A stretch of DNA of 64,000 nt from Aquamicrobium aerolatum DSM 21857 (GTDB taxonomy: Bacteria > Pseudomonadota > Alphaproteobacteria > Rhizobiales > Rhizobiaceae). The notes under the pieces are model-generated. The model did not search any database. It was given only the letters and a program-made list of their open reading frames with translations, and was not told where the DNA came from. Where the stretch lies: assembly GCF_900113935.1 (NCBI RefSeq), contig NZ_FORF01000001.1:1-64000 (forward strand). Reading direction: 5' to 3'. Every line of letters begins with the position of its first letter. Positions within the stretch are counted from its first letter, which is position 1. Position numbers and translations under genes: made by a program. Positions 42,654-51,380 of the stretch are shown here, piece after piece.

Positions 42654-43022
42654 ATGCCAAGGTTGTCGAACTATTATTTCGGAACTGCCATCCTGTTCCT
42701 GATTGCCGGCATCATGGTCGGCCTGCACATGTCGATGACGCAGAATTACACATCCACCGGTGCGCATGCTCACATCAACCTTCTGGGCTGGGTGACCATG
42801 TCGCTGTTCGGCATTTATCTCGCACTCAATCCCGCCAAGGCCGCATGGGGTTTGGCGCGGATTCAGTATTACGTCTATGTGCTTGGCGTGCTGGTGCTGA
42901 CGTGCAGCCTGTATCTGTTGCTGAACGGTTATCAGCAGATGGAGCCGGTTGTCGCCATCTCGTCGCTGGTTGCCTTTCTGGGCGTGCTTTTGTTCGCGGT
43001 CATCATTTTCCGCCGCGCCTGA
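42654..43022 (+). CDS. Small haem-copper-oxidase-subunit-I-like membrane protein
   Basis: 122 residues with four hydrophobic segments. The second contains GAHAHINLLGWVTMSLFGIY, which resembles the haem-ligand helix of cytochrome oxidase/NorB subunit I, though the rest of that large protein is missing. Stand-alone proteins of this type occur in rhizobia; their role is unknown, with haem binding or respiratory assembly the obvious guesses. GGGAGGGG precedes ATG 42654; ATG 42636 is an alternative. Confidence 0.75.
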   Translation: MPRLSNYYFGTAILFLIAGIMVGLHMSMTQNYTSTGAHAHINLLGWVTMSLFGIYLALNPAKAAWGLARIQYYVYVLGVLVLTCSLYLLLNGYQQMEPVVAISSLVAFLGVLLFAVIIFRRA

Positions 43023-43126
43023 AAGCCTGTCATGCGCCTGTCACATGCCGCGCGTATTACAACCAGGAACCGAACACCCAGCCAATGACCGCGGATGAAC
43101 CGGCAGCGGCAGGGAAATCGGGAGAA

Positions 43127-43160
43127 GGTCGGGCTCACCCGGCCTTTTTTCTTTTTTTCA
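43127..43160 (+). terminator. Terminator after the small membrane protein
   Basis: GGTCGGG (43127-43133) pairs with CCCGGCC (43138-43144, one G-U pair) over a 4-nt loop. It is followed by a T-rich run with only one C (43145-43158). A classical factor-independent terminator. Confidence 0.8.
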
Positions 43161-43162
43161 AA

Positions 43163-43394
43163 GCAATCCCAGCAAAAGTGCGAAGCGGTTTTGCGTTCGG
43201 GATTGCGTAGAAACAAGGAACCGCAGCAATCCCAGCAAAAGTGCGCAGCGGTTTTGCGTTCGGGATTGCTTGGGAAAGGGAACCGGAACAATCCCAGCAA
43301 AAGTGCGAAGCGGTTTTGCGTTCGGGATTGCGTAGAAACAAAGAACTGAAGCAATCCCAGCAAAAGTGCGAAGCGGTTTTCGTCTGGGGTTGCG
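43163..43394. repeat. Four-unit tandem array of palindromic elements
   Basis: Four units of about 44 bp at 43163-43206, 43226-43269, 43289-43332 and 43351-43394, spaced 62-63 bp. Each begins GCAATCCCAGCAAAA and ends GTTTTGCGTTCGGGATTGC, so each folds on itself (GCAATCCC/GGGATTGC and GCAAAA/TTTTGC arms); the last unit is diverged. The short links are also partly repeated. The array lies between the 3' ends of two converging genes. Confidence 0.9.
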
Positions 43395-43400
43395 TAAAAC

Positions 43401-44474
43401 CTATGCTGTCGCGTGCTCTTCGGCGGGGCGTCGGATCGAAGCGCCGGCTTCCGCCACGATGGGCCGCAGCCCTTCGCCGCCGGCATCCAGCACCTCGAAG
43501 AACTGCCGGCGCATGCGTGGCTCCCAAAACTTGTTGATGTGTTCGGCAATCCCGGCAACCCCTTCCGCATGCGGCTTGGATTCGAAGAAGACGCCGATCT
43601 GATTGGCCATGCGAATGATCTTGGCATGGCGATCCTGGCTGTGCGCCTCTTCTTGCTGCACGTCATCAACTCCGATTTTCAGTCGTTCCGGGTGGGTAAA
43701 CACGTCGAATTCGTCGCCGCGCACCAGCGCGACCAGCGTCATGCCCGACATTTGCGCCGTGCGCACGGCCAAAGCCGTCGGGGCGGAAACGGCAACGATG
43801 AACGGCGAGCCGATGGCCGCCGCCTTCTGCACCATCTCGACCGACACGCGCGAGGTCACGATCACCGCGCCGCTGCCGCCGTCGATGCCGGCCTTGGCGA
43901 GTGCGCCCGCAAGCTTGTCGAGCGCGTTGTGGCGGCCGACATCCTCGCGCGCTGCAACGATGCCCTTGCCGGGAATGTAGAAGCCGGCGGCGTGCACCGC
44001 GCCGGTCTGGGCGTGAAATGGCTGCTGGCGCGACAATTGCCGCACTGCGCCGGTGATGTCGTCTTCATTGAGCGTCAGCGTCGAGGCGCGCACGTCGCTG
44101 GCGCTGCGCATCGCCTCATCGATCGACTCGATGCCGCACAGCCCGCATCCGACCGGACCTGCCAGCCGCCTGCGCCGCGCCTGAAACCGCGTGTTGGCGC
44201 TGTCCTTGAGGCGGATCTGGATATCCACCCCGGACTCAACATCCTCCACGTTCACCGAGGCGATCTCGTCGAGATGCGAAATGATCCCCTCGGTCAGCGA
44301 GAAGCCGAGCGCGAAATCGTCAAAGTCGGCGGGGCTTGCCATCATCACCGCATGCGTCGTGCCGGCATAGGACAGCGCCACCGGCGTTTCTTCCGGCACG
44401 TTGCGGTCGGCCCGGCTGGTGCCGTCCTTGCGGTGGGCGATGCGCGAGGCGGTGCTGATCGGCGGGCGGCTCAT
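43401..44474 (-). CDS. fdhD: FdhD-FdsD fusion: formate dehydrogenase sulfurtransferase plus delta subunit
   Basis: About 357 residues in one frame. Residues 1 to about 275 are FdhD/FdsC: GPVGCGLCGIESIDEAMRSA carries the CxxC used to sulfurate the Mo-bis-MGD cofactor, and VAAREDVGRHNALDKLAGAL is conserved. The last about 75 residues match FdsD (IIRMANQIGVFFESKPHAEG, then HINKFWEPRMRRQFFEVLDA), normally a separate small subunit. Start ATG 44474 has AAGGAA upstream; ATG 44492 is possible. It is the last gene of the fds operon. Confidence 0.85.
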   Translation of the reverse strand: MSRPPISTASRIAHRKDGTSRADRNVPEETPVALSYAGTTHAVMMASPADFDDFALGFSLTEGIISHLDEIASVNVEDVESGVDIQIRLKDSANTRFQARRRRLAGPVGCGLCGIESIDEAMRSASDVRASTLTLNEDDITGAVRQLSRQQPFHAQTGAVHAAGFYIPGKGIVAAREDVGRHNALDKLAGALAKAGIDGGSGAVIVTSRVSVEMVQKAAAIGSPFIVAVSAPTALAVRTAQMSGMTLVALVRGDEFDVFTHPERLKIGVDDVQQEEAHSQDRHAKIIRMANQIGVFFESKPHAEGVAGIAEHINKFWEPRMRRQFFEVLDAGGEGLRPIVAEAGASIRRPAEEHATA

Positions 44475-44511
44475 GGCGTCAGTTTCCTTCATGCCGACCC
44501 GCTGTACCGCA

Positions 44512-47388
44512 TCATTCTGCGGCCTCCAGCGGCTTGGCGATCACGCGCGAGCGGCGCGACAGGTCTTCATATTCTTCCTGCCATTCCGATGGCCCGTTGG
44601 ACGGAGCCACCTGCACCGCCGTCACCTTGTATTCCGGGCAGTTGGTCGCCCAGTCGGAGAAGTCGGTGGTGATGACATTCGCCTGCGTGTCGGGGTGGTG
44701 GAAGGTGGTGTAGACCACGCCCGGCGCCACGCGGTCGGTGATCAGCGCGCGCAGCGAGGTCGATCCGGCGCGCGAGGCAACCCGCACCCAGTCCTCATTG
44801 CGGATGCCGCGCTGTTCGGCGTCGTGCGGGTGGATTTCCAGCCGGTCTTCTTCATGCCAGGCATTGTTGCCGGTGCGCCGCGTCTGCGCGCCGACATTGT
44901 ACTGCGACAGGATGCGACCCGTCGTCAAAAGCAGCGGGAAGCGCGGGCCGGTCTTCTCGTCGGTGGCGACATATTCGGTGCGGATGAACTTGCCCTTGCC
45001 GCGCACGAAGCCGTCAATATGCATGATCGGCGTGCCCATCGGCGTCTTCTCGTTGCACGGCCATTGCACCGAGCCGACCCGCTCGAGGAAGTCGAAGGAG
45101 ACACCGGCAAAGCTCGGCGTCGTCTGCGAGATCTCGTCCATGATCTGCGACGGGTGGGTGTAGTTCCAGTCGAGGCCGAGTGCGCGGGCCAGCGCCTGCG
45201 TCGCCTCCCAGTCGGCATAGCGCGCCTTCGGCTCCAGAACTTTGCGCACCAGATTGATGCGGCGCTCGGCATTGGTGAAGGTGCCGTCCTTTTCGAGGAA
45301 GGTCGATCCCGGCAGGAACACATGCGCAAAGCGGGCTGTCTCGTTGAGGAACAGGTCGTGCACGACGACGCATTCCATCGCTGCCAGACCCGCCGAGACA
45401 TGCCTGGTGTCCGGGTCCGACTGCAGGATGTCCTCACCCTGAATGTAGATGCCCTTGAACGAGCCTTCGACTGCCGCGTCGAGCATATTCGGAATGCGCA
45501 GGCCCGGCTCGTTGTCGAGCTTCACGCCCCACAGGCTTTCATAGATCTCGCGCACCGCGTCGCCGGAGATGTGGCGATAGCCCGGCAGTTCGTGCGGGAA
45601 CGAGCCCATGTCGCACGAGCCCTGCACGTTGTTCTGGCCGCGCAGCGGGTTCACGCCGACGCCACGACGGCCGATATTGCCAGTCGCCATCGCCAGATTG
45701 GCAATCGCCATCACCGAGGTCGAGCCCTGGCTGTGTTCGGTCACGCCGAGGCCATAATAGATCGCGCCATTGCCGCCGGTGGCATAAAGGCGCGCCGCGC
45801 CACGGATCGTTTCGGGATCGACACCGGCATAGGCGCCAACCGTCTCCGGGCTGTTTTCCGGCATCGCCACGAACGACGCCCAGTCCTGGAATTCCGCCCA
45901 GTCGCAGCGCTCGCGAATGAAGGCTTCGTCGAACAGCCCCTCGGTCACGATCACATGCGCCAGTGCGGTCAGCACCGCGACATTGGTGCCCGGCTTCAGC
46001 GGCAGGTGGAAATCGGCTTCGACATGCGGCGTGCGCACCAGGTCGATGCGGCGCGGGTCGAGCACGATCAGGCGCGCGCCTTCGCGCAGCCGCTTCTTCA
46101 TGCGCGAGCCGAACACCGGGTGTGCGTCGGTCGGGTTTGCACCGATCAGCAGAACGACATCGGTGTCTTCGATGGAATCGAAGTCCTGTGTGCCAGCCGA
46201 AGTGCCGAAGGCTTGCCCGAGGCCATAGCCGGTGGGCGAATGGCAGACGCGGGCGCAGGTGTCGACATTGTTGTTGCCGAAACCCTGCCGCACCAGCTTC
46301 TGCACGAGGTAGGTTTCCTCGTTGGTGCAGCGCGAGGACGTGATGCCGCCGACCGCGCCGCGACCATATTGGTACTGTATGCGGTGAAATTCGCTGGCGG
46401 TATATTCGAGGGCCTCTTCCCACGACACTTCGCGCCACGGATCGGTGATCTTCTGGCGGATCATCGGCTTGAGGATGCGGTCCTTGTGGGTGGCATAGCC
46501 ATAGGCGAAGCGACCCTTGACGCAGGAATGACCGTGGTTTGCATCGCCGCCCTTGTAAGGCACCATCCGCACGACCTCGTCGCCCTTCACTTCGGCCTTG
46601 AACGAGCAGCCGACGCCGCAATAGGCGCAGGTCGTCACGGTCGAGCGTTCCGGCATGCCCAGTTCCAGCACGGACTTTTCGCGCAGCGCGTCGGTCGGGC
46701 AGGCCTGCACGCAGGCACCGCACGACACGCATTCGGACTCGATGAAGCTCTCGTTCATCGAGGCGACCATCCGGCTTTCGAAGCCGCGTCCCTCAATGGT
46801 CAGCGCGAAGGTGCCCTGCACGTCCTCGCAGGCGCGCACACAGCGCGAGCAGACGATGCACTGCGACGGATCATAGGTGAAATAGGGGTTGGATTCGTCG
46901 TGGGCGATATAGTCGATATTGAGCGAGCCGTTGCCGGGCGCGAGATGGTTGCGGCCATCGCTGCCATAGCGCAGATCGCCCAGCCCGACATCGCGCGCCA
47001 CCTTGTCGAACTCGCTTGCGCCGGTGCCAGCCGTCTCGCCACGCCCGATGGCGTGGTCGGAAGCGTAAAGCTCCATCACGCCGCGCCGCACGGCGGTCAG
47101 CCGGTCCGACTGCGTCTTGACGACGATGCCCTCGGCGACCGGTGTGGTGCAGGACGCCGGCATGCCGTTGCGCCCTTCGATCTCCACCAGGCAGACCCGG
47201 CAGGAGCCGAACGCGTCGACCATGTCGGTCGCGCACAATTTGGGGATTTCCACCCCGGCTTCCATCGAGGCGCGCATGATCGAGGTGCCTTCGGGCACCG
47301 TCACGCTCTTGCCGTCAACGATCAGCGTGACCTGCTTTTCCGCCTTGGATTCAGGCGTTCCGTAATCGATTTCGTGGACCAGACCCAT
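44512..47388 (-). CDS. fdsA: NAD-dependent formate dehydrogenase alpha subunit
   Basis: 958 residues; the catalytic subunit oxidising formate to CO2 at a molybdenum (or tungsten) bis-MGD centre. An N-terminal 2Fe-2S domain contains AFGSCRVCLVEIEGRNG. 4Fe-4S clusters lie in CSRCVRACEDVQGTF and CVSCGACVQACPTDAL, and CAYCGVGCSFKAEVKG opens the molybdopterin domain. The likely metal-ligand Cys289 is in GHSCVKGRF. It is preceded by fdsB and followed by fdhD-fdsD. Confidence 0.96.
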   Translation of the reverse strand: MGLVHEIDYGTPESKAEKQVTLIVDGKSVTVPEGTSIMRASMEAGVEIPKLCATDMVDAFGSCRVCLVEIEGRNGMPASCTTPVAEGIVVKTQSDRLTAVRRGVMELYASDHAIGRGETAGTGASEFDKVARDVGLGDLRYGSDGRNHLAPGNGSLNIDYIAHDESNPYFTYDPSQCIVCSRCVRACEDVQGTFALTIEGRGFESRMVASMNESFIESECVSCGACVQACPTDALREKSVLELGMPERSTVTTCAYCGVGCSFKAEVKGDEVVRMVPYKGGDANHGHSCVKGRFAYGYATHKDRILKPMIRQKITDPWREVSWEEALEYTASEFHRIQYQYGRGAVGGITSSRCTNEETYLVQKLVRQGFGNNNVDTCARVCHSPTGYGLGQAFGTSAGTQDFDSIEDTDVVLLIGANPTDAHPVFGSRMKKRLREGARLIVLDPRRIDLVRTPHVEADFHLPLKPGTNVAVLTALAHVIVTEGLFDEAFIRERCDWAEFQDWASFVAMPENSPETVGAYAGVDPETIRGAARLYATGGNGAIYYGLGVTEHSQGSTSVMAIANLAMATGNIGRRGVGVNPLRGQNNVQGSCDMGSFPHELPGYRHISGDAVREIYESLWGVKLDNEPGLRIPNMLDAAVEGSFKGIYIQGEDILQSDPDTRHVSAGLAAMECVVVHDLFLNETARFAHVFLPGSTFLEKDGTFTNAERRINLVRKVLEPKARYADWEATQALARALGLDWNYTHPSQIMDEISQTTPSFAGVSFDFLERVGSVQWPCNEKTPMGTPIMHIDGFVRGKGKFIRTEYVATDEKTGPRFPLLLTTGRILSQYNVGAQTRRTGNNAWHEEDRLEIHPHDAEQRGIRNEDWVRVASRAGSTSLRALITDRVAPGVVYTTFHHPDTQANVITTDFSDWATNCPEYKVTAVQVAPSNGPSEWQEEYEDLSRRSRVIAKPLEAAE

Positions 47389-47450
47389 GGTTCAGGCTCC
47401 TGAGAAAGATATAGCGCACGAACGCGGCAGGATAAGGGGCGCAAGCTGGC

Positions 47451-49007
47451 TCATTCGGCTGCCTCCAGCGCCGCGCGCGGGCGGAAATCGTCGGGGAAAT
47501 GCGTCAGTGCGCTCATCACCGGGTAGGGGATGAACCCGCCCAGCGCGCACAGCGAGCCGAACTTCATCGTTTTGCAGAGGTCGGTAACCAGTTCGATCTG
47601 CGCTTCGGGCTCGATGCCCTGCGCCAGCCTGTCGAGCGTCTCCATGCCGCGCACCGAGCCGATGCGGCAGGGCGTGCACTTGCCACAGCTTTCGACGGCG
47701 CAGAACTCCATCGCAAAGCGCGCCTGCTTGAGCATGTCGGCGCTGTCGTCGAACACGGTGATCCCGGCGTGGCCGATCAGCCCGTCCTTGGCGGCAAAGG
47801 CTTCATAGTCGAACGGCGTGTCGAACAGATCGCGCGGGAAGTAGGCGCCCAGCGGTCCGCCCACCTGCACGGCTTTCACCGGGCGCCCGCTGAACGTGCC
47901 GCCGCCGATCTCATCGACGAGCTCGCCAAGCGTCATGCCGAAGGCCGCTTCAAACAGGCCGCCATGCTTCACATTGCCGGCAATCTGGATCGGGATCGTA
48001 CCGCGCGAGCGGCCCATGCCGAAATCCTTGTAATAGGCCGCGCCCTTGTCGAGGATCACCGGCACCGAGGCCAGCGAGATGACATTGTTGATCACCGTCG
48101 GCTTGCCGAACAGGCCTTCAATCGCTGGTAGCGGCGGCTTGGCGCGCACCACGCCGCGCTTGCCTTCAAGGCTGTTGAGCAGCGAGGTTTCTTCGCCGCA
48201 GACATAAGCACCCGCGCCCGCGCGGATTTCCATGTCGAAGGCATGGGCCGAACCCATCACGCTGGTCCCGAGGATGCCGGCGCGCCGGGCGATCTCGACG
48301 GCACGGTTCATCGTCGCGATGGCGTGCGGATATTCCGAGCGCAGATAGACAAAGCCCTTGGTCGCGCCCGTGGCGATACCGGCAATCGTCATGCCCTCGA
48401 TCAGCACGAAGGGGTCACCCTCCATGATCATCCGGTCGGAGAAGGTCGCCGAGTCGCCTTCATCGGCATTGCAGACGATGTATTTCTGGTCGCTTTGCGT
48501 GCCCAGCACCGTGTTCCACTTGATGCCGGTCGGAAAGCCTGCGCCACCGCGTCCGCGCAAGCCGGACTCGGTCACGGTCGCCACGATGTCGGCGGGCGCC
48601 ATGCTGGCCGCTTTTTCCAGCCCGACGAGGCCGCCATGGGCGCGATAATCGTCGAGCGACAGCGGGTCGGTGATGCCGCAGCGTGCAAAGGTCAGGCGCG
48701 TCTGGCGGGCAAGGAAGGGGATTTCCTCGACCCTGCCGAGCGACAGGCGGTGAGCGCCGCCGTTGAGGAACCCGGCATCGAACAGCGCGCCGACATCGCG
48801 CGCCATCACCGGGCCATAGCCGATGCGGCCTGTCGGTGTTTCCACCTCGACCATCGGCTCCAGCCAGTAGAGCCCGCGCGAACCGTTGCGCACGATCTGC
48901 GCGTCGATGCCGCGCGCGGCCAGTTCCTGGGCGATGGCTTTTGCCACCTTGTCTGCACCCAGCGCCAGCGCGCCGGAATCTGCGGGAACGTAAATCTTCG
49001 TGGTCAT
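47451..49007 (-). CDS. fdsB: NAD-dependent formate dehydrogenase beta subunit
   Basis: 518 residues, NuoF-like diaphorase subunit: N-terminal thioredoxin-like part, FMN/NADH site in GLRGRGGAGFPTGIKWNTVL and GAGAYVCGEETSLLNSLEGK, and a 4Fe-4S site ESCGKCTPCRIGSVRG. It passes electrons from FdsA to NAD. ATG 49007 overlaps the fdsG stop; a longer open frame upstream is the shadow of fdsG. Confidence 0.95.
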   Translation of the reverse strand: MTTKIYVPADSGALALGADKVAKAIAQELAARGIDAQIVRNGSRGLYWLEPMVEVETPTGRIGYGPVMARDVGALFDAGFLNGGAHRLSLGRVEEIPFLARQTRLTFARCGITDPLSLDDYRAHGGLVGLEKAASMAPADIVATVTESGLRGRGGAGFPTGIKWNTVLGTQSDQKYIVCNADEGDSATFSDRMIMEGDPFVLIEGMTIAGIATGATKGFVYLRSEYPHAIATMNRAVEIARRAGILGTSVMGSAHAFDMEIRAGAGAYVCGEETSLLNSLEGKRGVVRAKPPLPAIEGLFGKPTVINNVISLASVPVILDKGAAYYKDFGMGRSRGTIPIQIAGNVKHGGLFEAAFGMTLGELVDEIGGGTFSGRPVKAVQVGGPLGAYFPRDLFDTPFDYEAFAAKDGLIGHAGITVFDDSADMLKQARFAMEFCAVESCGKCTPCRIGSVRGMETLDRLAQGIEPEAQIELVTDLCKTMKFGSLCALGGFIPYPVMSALTHFPDDFRPRAALEAAE

Positions 49008-49480
49008 GCCCGCACCTCGGCAACAATCTCGTCGGCCTTGGCGGCGTCCAGCCGTCCGATCACTTCGCCGTCCAGCATCGCGGAGGGCGCGCAGGCGCAC
49101 AGGCCGAGGCAGTAGACCGGCTCCAGCGTCACCGCGCCGTCAAGCGTCGTCTGGTGGAAGTCGATGCCGAGCAGGCGCTTGATCCGCTCCGCCACCGCGT
49201 CCGATCCCATCGACTGACACGCTTCGGCGCGGCACAGCTTGAGCACATGCCGTCCCGCCGGAGCCTTTCGAAAATCGTGATAGAAGCTGGCGACGCCATG
49301 CACTTCGGCGCGCGACAGGTTCAGCGCGTGGGCGATGACCGTCAGAGATTCCTGTGGCAGATAGCCGAAATCGGCCTGAACCTCATGAAGAATGGGAAGC
49401 AGCGGGCCTTCGAGGCCGGCGAGCCGCTCTACGATCTCCGCCGTCCGTGCCGAGACTTCGGTACCTTGCGCCTGCACCAT
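49004..49480 (-). CDS. fdsG: NAD-dependent formate dehydrogenase gamma subunit
   Basis: About 158 residues of the NuoE-like 2Fe-2S protein: ILHEVQADFGYLPQESLTVI, HGVASFYHDFRKAPAGRHVL, ligands in CRAEACQSMG and CLGLCACAPSAMLDGEVIGR. First gene of the fds operon. ATG 49480 gives the family start; ATG 49501 would add seven residues. Confidence 0.93.
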   Translation of the reverse strand: MVQAQGTEVSARTAEIVERLAGLEGPLLPILHEVQADFGYLPQESLTVIAHALNLSRAEVHGVASFYHDFRKAPAGRHVLKLCRAEACQSMGSDAVAERIKRLLGIDFHQTTLDGAVTLEPVYCLGLCACAPSAMLDGEVIGRLDAAKADEIVAEVRA

Positions 49481-49570
49481 GCGGCAGCGCCCTCCCTGCA
49501 TACATACTCAACGTTCCTCTATGAGATACTGCGCATCCGCACGAGAAAATCAATAAAGCTGCGCCGTTGA

Positions 49571-49591
49571 TTGATAGAAGAACCCTATCAA
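49571..49591. promoter_or_regulatory. Putative LysR-type operator before fdsG
   Basis: TTGATAG-N7-CTATCAA (49571-49577 and 49585-49591), a perfect interrupted palindrome containing the T-N11-A/ATAG-N7-CTAT form typical of LysR-regulator sites. It lies between the lysR gene and fdsG, about 90 bp before the fdsG start, the position expected for formate-responsive activation. Confidence 0.6.
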
Positions 49592-49627
49592 GCGCGAGCG
49601 ATGTATACAGTTGAACTGTTCGGTCGG

Positions 49628-50524
49628 CTATTTGCTCTGGAAGGCTTTTGCCAGCCGCTGCGCCTCCTCAAGCAGTGCGGCGACCAGCGGGGTGCGCGGC
49701 TCGCGCGCCGCCACCACCAGCCCGACGCTGTGCGAGGCGTCCGGCCCGACAATCGGGATCGCCCGGATCGGCTCGGCAAAGCCGAATGTTTCGGCCAGGT
49801 TCAGCGGCATGATTGACGACCATTTGCCGGTGCGGATATGCGAGAACAGCACGATCATCGAGTTCGATTCCAGCGTCGGTCGCGCCGATGCGCCCGCTTC
49901 CGCCAGATGATGATCGATGATGCGCCGGTTCTGCATGTCCGGTGTCAACAGACACAGCGGCCGTTCGGCGACTTCCGACCAGGTGACCTGCTCGCGTTCC
50001 GAAAGCGGCGTGCCTGCCGCCGTGATCAGCTGATAACGCTCGGCATAAAGCGGCACTGACAACACCCGCCCCAGCGGCTCGTTGTCGAGATAGGTGATGC
50101 CGGCATCAATGTCGAAATTGCCCAGCAGCGACAGCACTTCAATTGAGGTGCGCGACAGGATGGTGAACGACACGCCCGGATGGCGCTCGCGAAATGGCGT
50201 CGTCAGAAGCGGCGTCATCGCCAGCGCGGTCGGAATCGCGGCAATGCGCAGCCGTCCCGACAAGCCGCGCCGTGCCGCGTGCATTTCCTCGCGCATGGTG
50301 CGCGTGTCGTTGGTGATCCGCCGCGCCCAGACCAGCACCTGCTCGCCTTCCGGCGTCAGCGCCTGAAAGCGCGAGCCGCGCAGCACCAGCATCACGCCAA
50401 GCTGGTCTTCCAGCTGCTTGATCCCCGCCGACAGCGTCGGCTGGGTGATGCCCAGTTCCTCGGCTGCCTTGCCGAAGTGCCGCGTGCGCGCCAGCGCCAT
50501 GAAGAATTCGAGCTTGTCGATCAT
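49628..50524 (-). CDS. LysR-family regulator, probably of the fds operon
   Basis: 298 residues: helix-turn-helix in FFMALARTRHFGKAAEELGI and TQPTLSAGIKQLEDQLGVML, then a LysR substrate-binding domain. It is encoded just upstream of, and on the same strand as, fdsGBA with a palindromic site between them, which points to formate dehydrogenase control. The effector is not known. Confidence 0.88.
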   Translation of the reverse strand: MIDKLEFFMALARTRHFGKAAEELGITQPTLSAGIKQLEDQLGVMLVLRGSRFQALTPEGEQVLVWARRITNDTRTMREEMHAARRGLSGRLRIAAIPTALAMTPLLTTPFRERHPGVSFTILSRTSIEVLSLLGNFDIDAGITYLDNEPLGRVLSVPLYAERYQLITAAGTPLSEREQVTWSEVAERPLCLLTPDMQNRRIIDHHLAEAGASARPTLESNSMIVLFSHIRTGKWSSIMPLNLAETFGFAEPIRAIPIVGPDASHSVGLVVAAREPRTPLVAALLEEAQRLAKAFQSK

Positions 50525-50670
50525 GGCGGCAAGCCTAGCCGAGGCGCGTGCGCCACGCCAGCAGGGCAGTCACCTGAAAGTGCCTGCTTGTCCTTTTTGC
50601 TGCATCGCGTCATCAGGTCCGCAAGGCGTCCTCCCGCGCCTGCAAATCTGAAATGAAGAAGTGAATTGCA

Positions 50671-51231
50671 ATGAAACTCAACATCATCATCGGCAGCACG
50701 CGTCCGGGCCGCATCGGTCCCAAGGTTGCAGCGTGGGCCGAAACCTTCGCCCGCGAGCACGGCAAGTTTGACGCCAATCTGGTCGATCTGGCCGATTTCG
50801 CCCTGCCGGTCTATGACGAGCCCAAGCATCCGCGCATGCAGGATTATGCGCATGACCATACGAAGAAATGGGCTGCGTCCGTCGATTCCGCCGACGCCTA
50901 CCTGTTCGTGACGCCGGAATACAACTATTTCCCGCCGGCTTCGCTCATCAACGCCCTGAGCTATCTGAGCCATGAATGGGCCTACAAGCCCGCGGCAGTC
51001 GTCAGCTATGGCGGGATTTCGGGCGGTCTGCGGGCCGCGCAGGAACTGAGACTGATGCTGACCACGCTGAAGATCATGCCGATCCCGGAGGGCGTGCCGG
51101 TGCCGATGGTGTTCGGCATGCTGAACCCCGAAACCGGCTTCACGCCGACTGAACCGGTTGTGGACGGCACCCGCCTGGTGCTGGACGAATTGCACAAATG
51201 GGCTGACGCACTGACGGCGCTGCGCCAGTAG
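50671..51231 (+). CDS. NADPH-dependent FMN reductase family protein
   Basis: 186 residues with the flavodoxin-like start MKLNIIIGSTRPGRIGPKVA (FMN phosphate loop), and the typical YLFVTPEYNYFPPASLINAL and AAVVSYGGISGGLRAAQELR. These proteins reduce FMN, quinones or related acceptors in the cytoplasm. Stands alone, read away from the lysR gene. A GC-rich hairpin without a T tract lies after it near 51245-51270. Confidence 0.85.
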   Translation: MKLNIIIGSTRPGRIGPKVAAWAETFAREHGKFDANLVDLADFALPVYDEPKHPRMQDYAHDHTKKWAASVDSADAYLFVTPEYNYFPPASLINALSYLSHEWAYKPAAVVSYGGISGGLRAAQELRLMLTTLKIMPIPEGVPVPMVFGMLNPETGFTPTEPVVDGTRLVLDELHKWADALTALRQ

Positions 51232-51380
51232 TCAGCTTCGCTGGAGGCCGGGCGTCGCAGGGCCCGGCCTTCCGTGACGTGGAATAGCTGGCCTGCGACG
51301 CTGGCAGACTTGGTTCGCGCGCCAAACTGGACTATCTCAGATGCAGCCAACGGCTTGAGCCCAAGGGGTAGTGCTTAAAG

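Noticed and set aside
43163..43394. CRISPR-like array
   Set aside because: Units are long palindromes, the intervals between them are partly repeated rather than unique spacers, there are only four units and no cas genes nearby.
43095..43537. Short open frames across the repeat array on both strands
   Set aside because: They translate the tandem repeat into repeated peptides without start signals; this is non-coding repeat DNA between converging genes.
44401..47403. A 1000-codon plus-strand open frame opposite fdsA
   Set aside because: fdsA on the minus strand has complete cofactor motifs and operon context; the antisense frame is Arg/His-rich with no recognisable domain, a usual shadow in GC-rich DNA.
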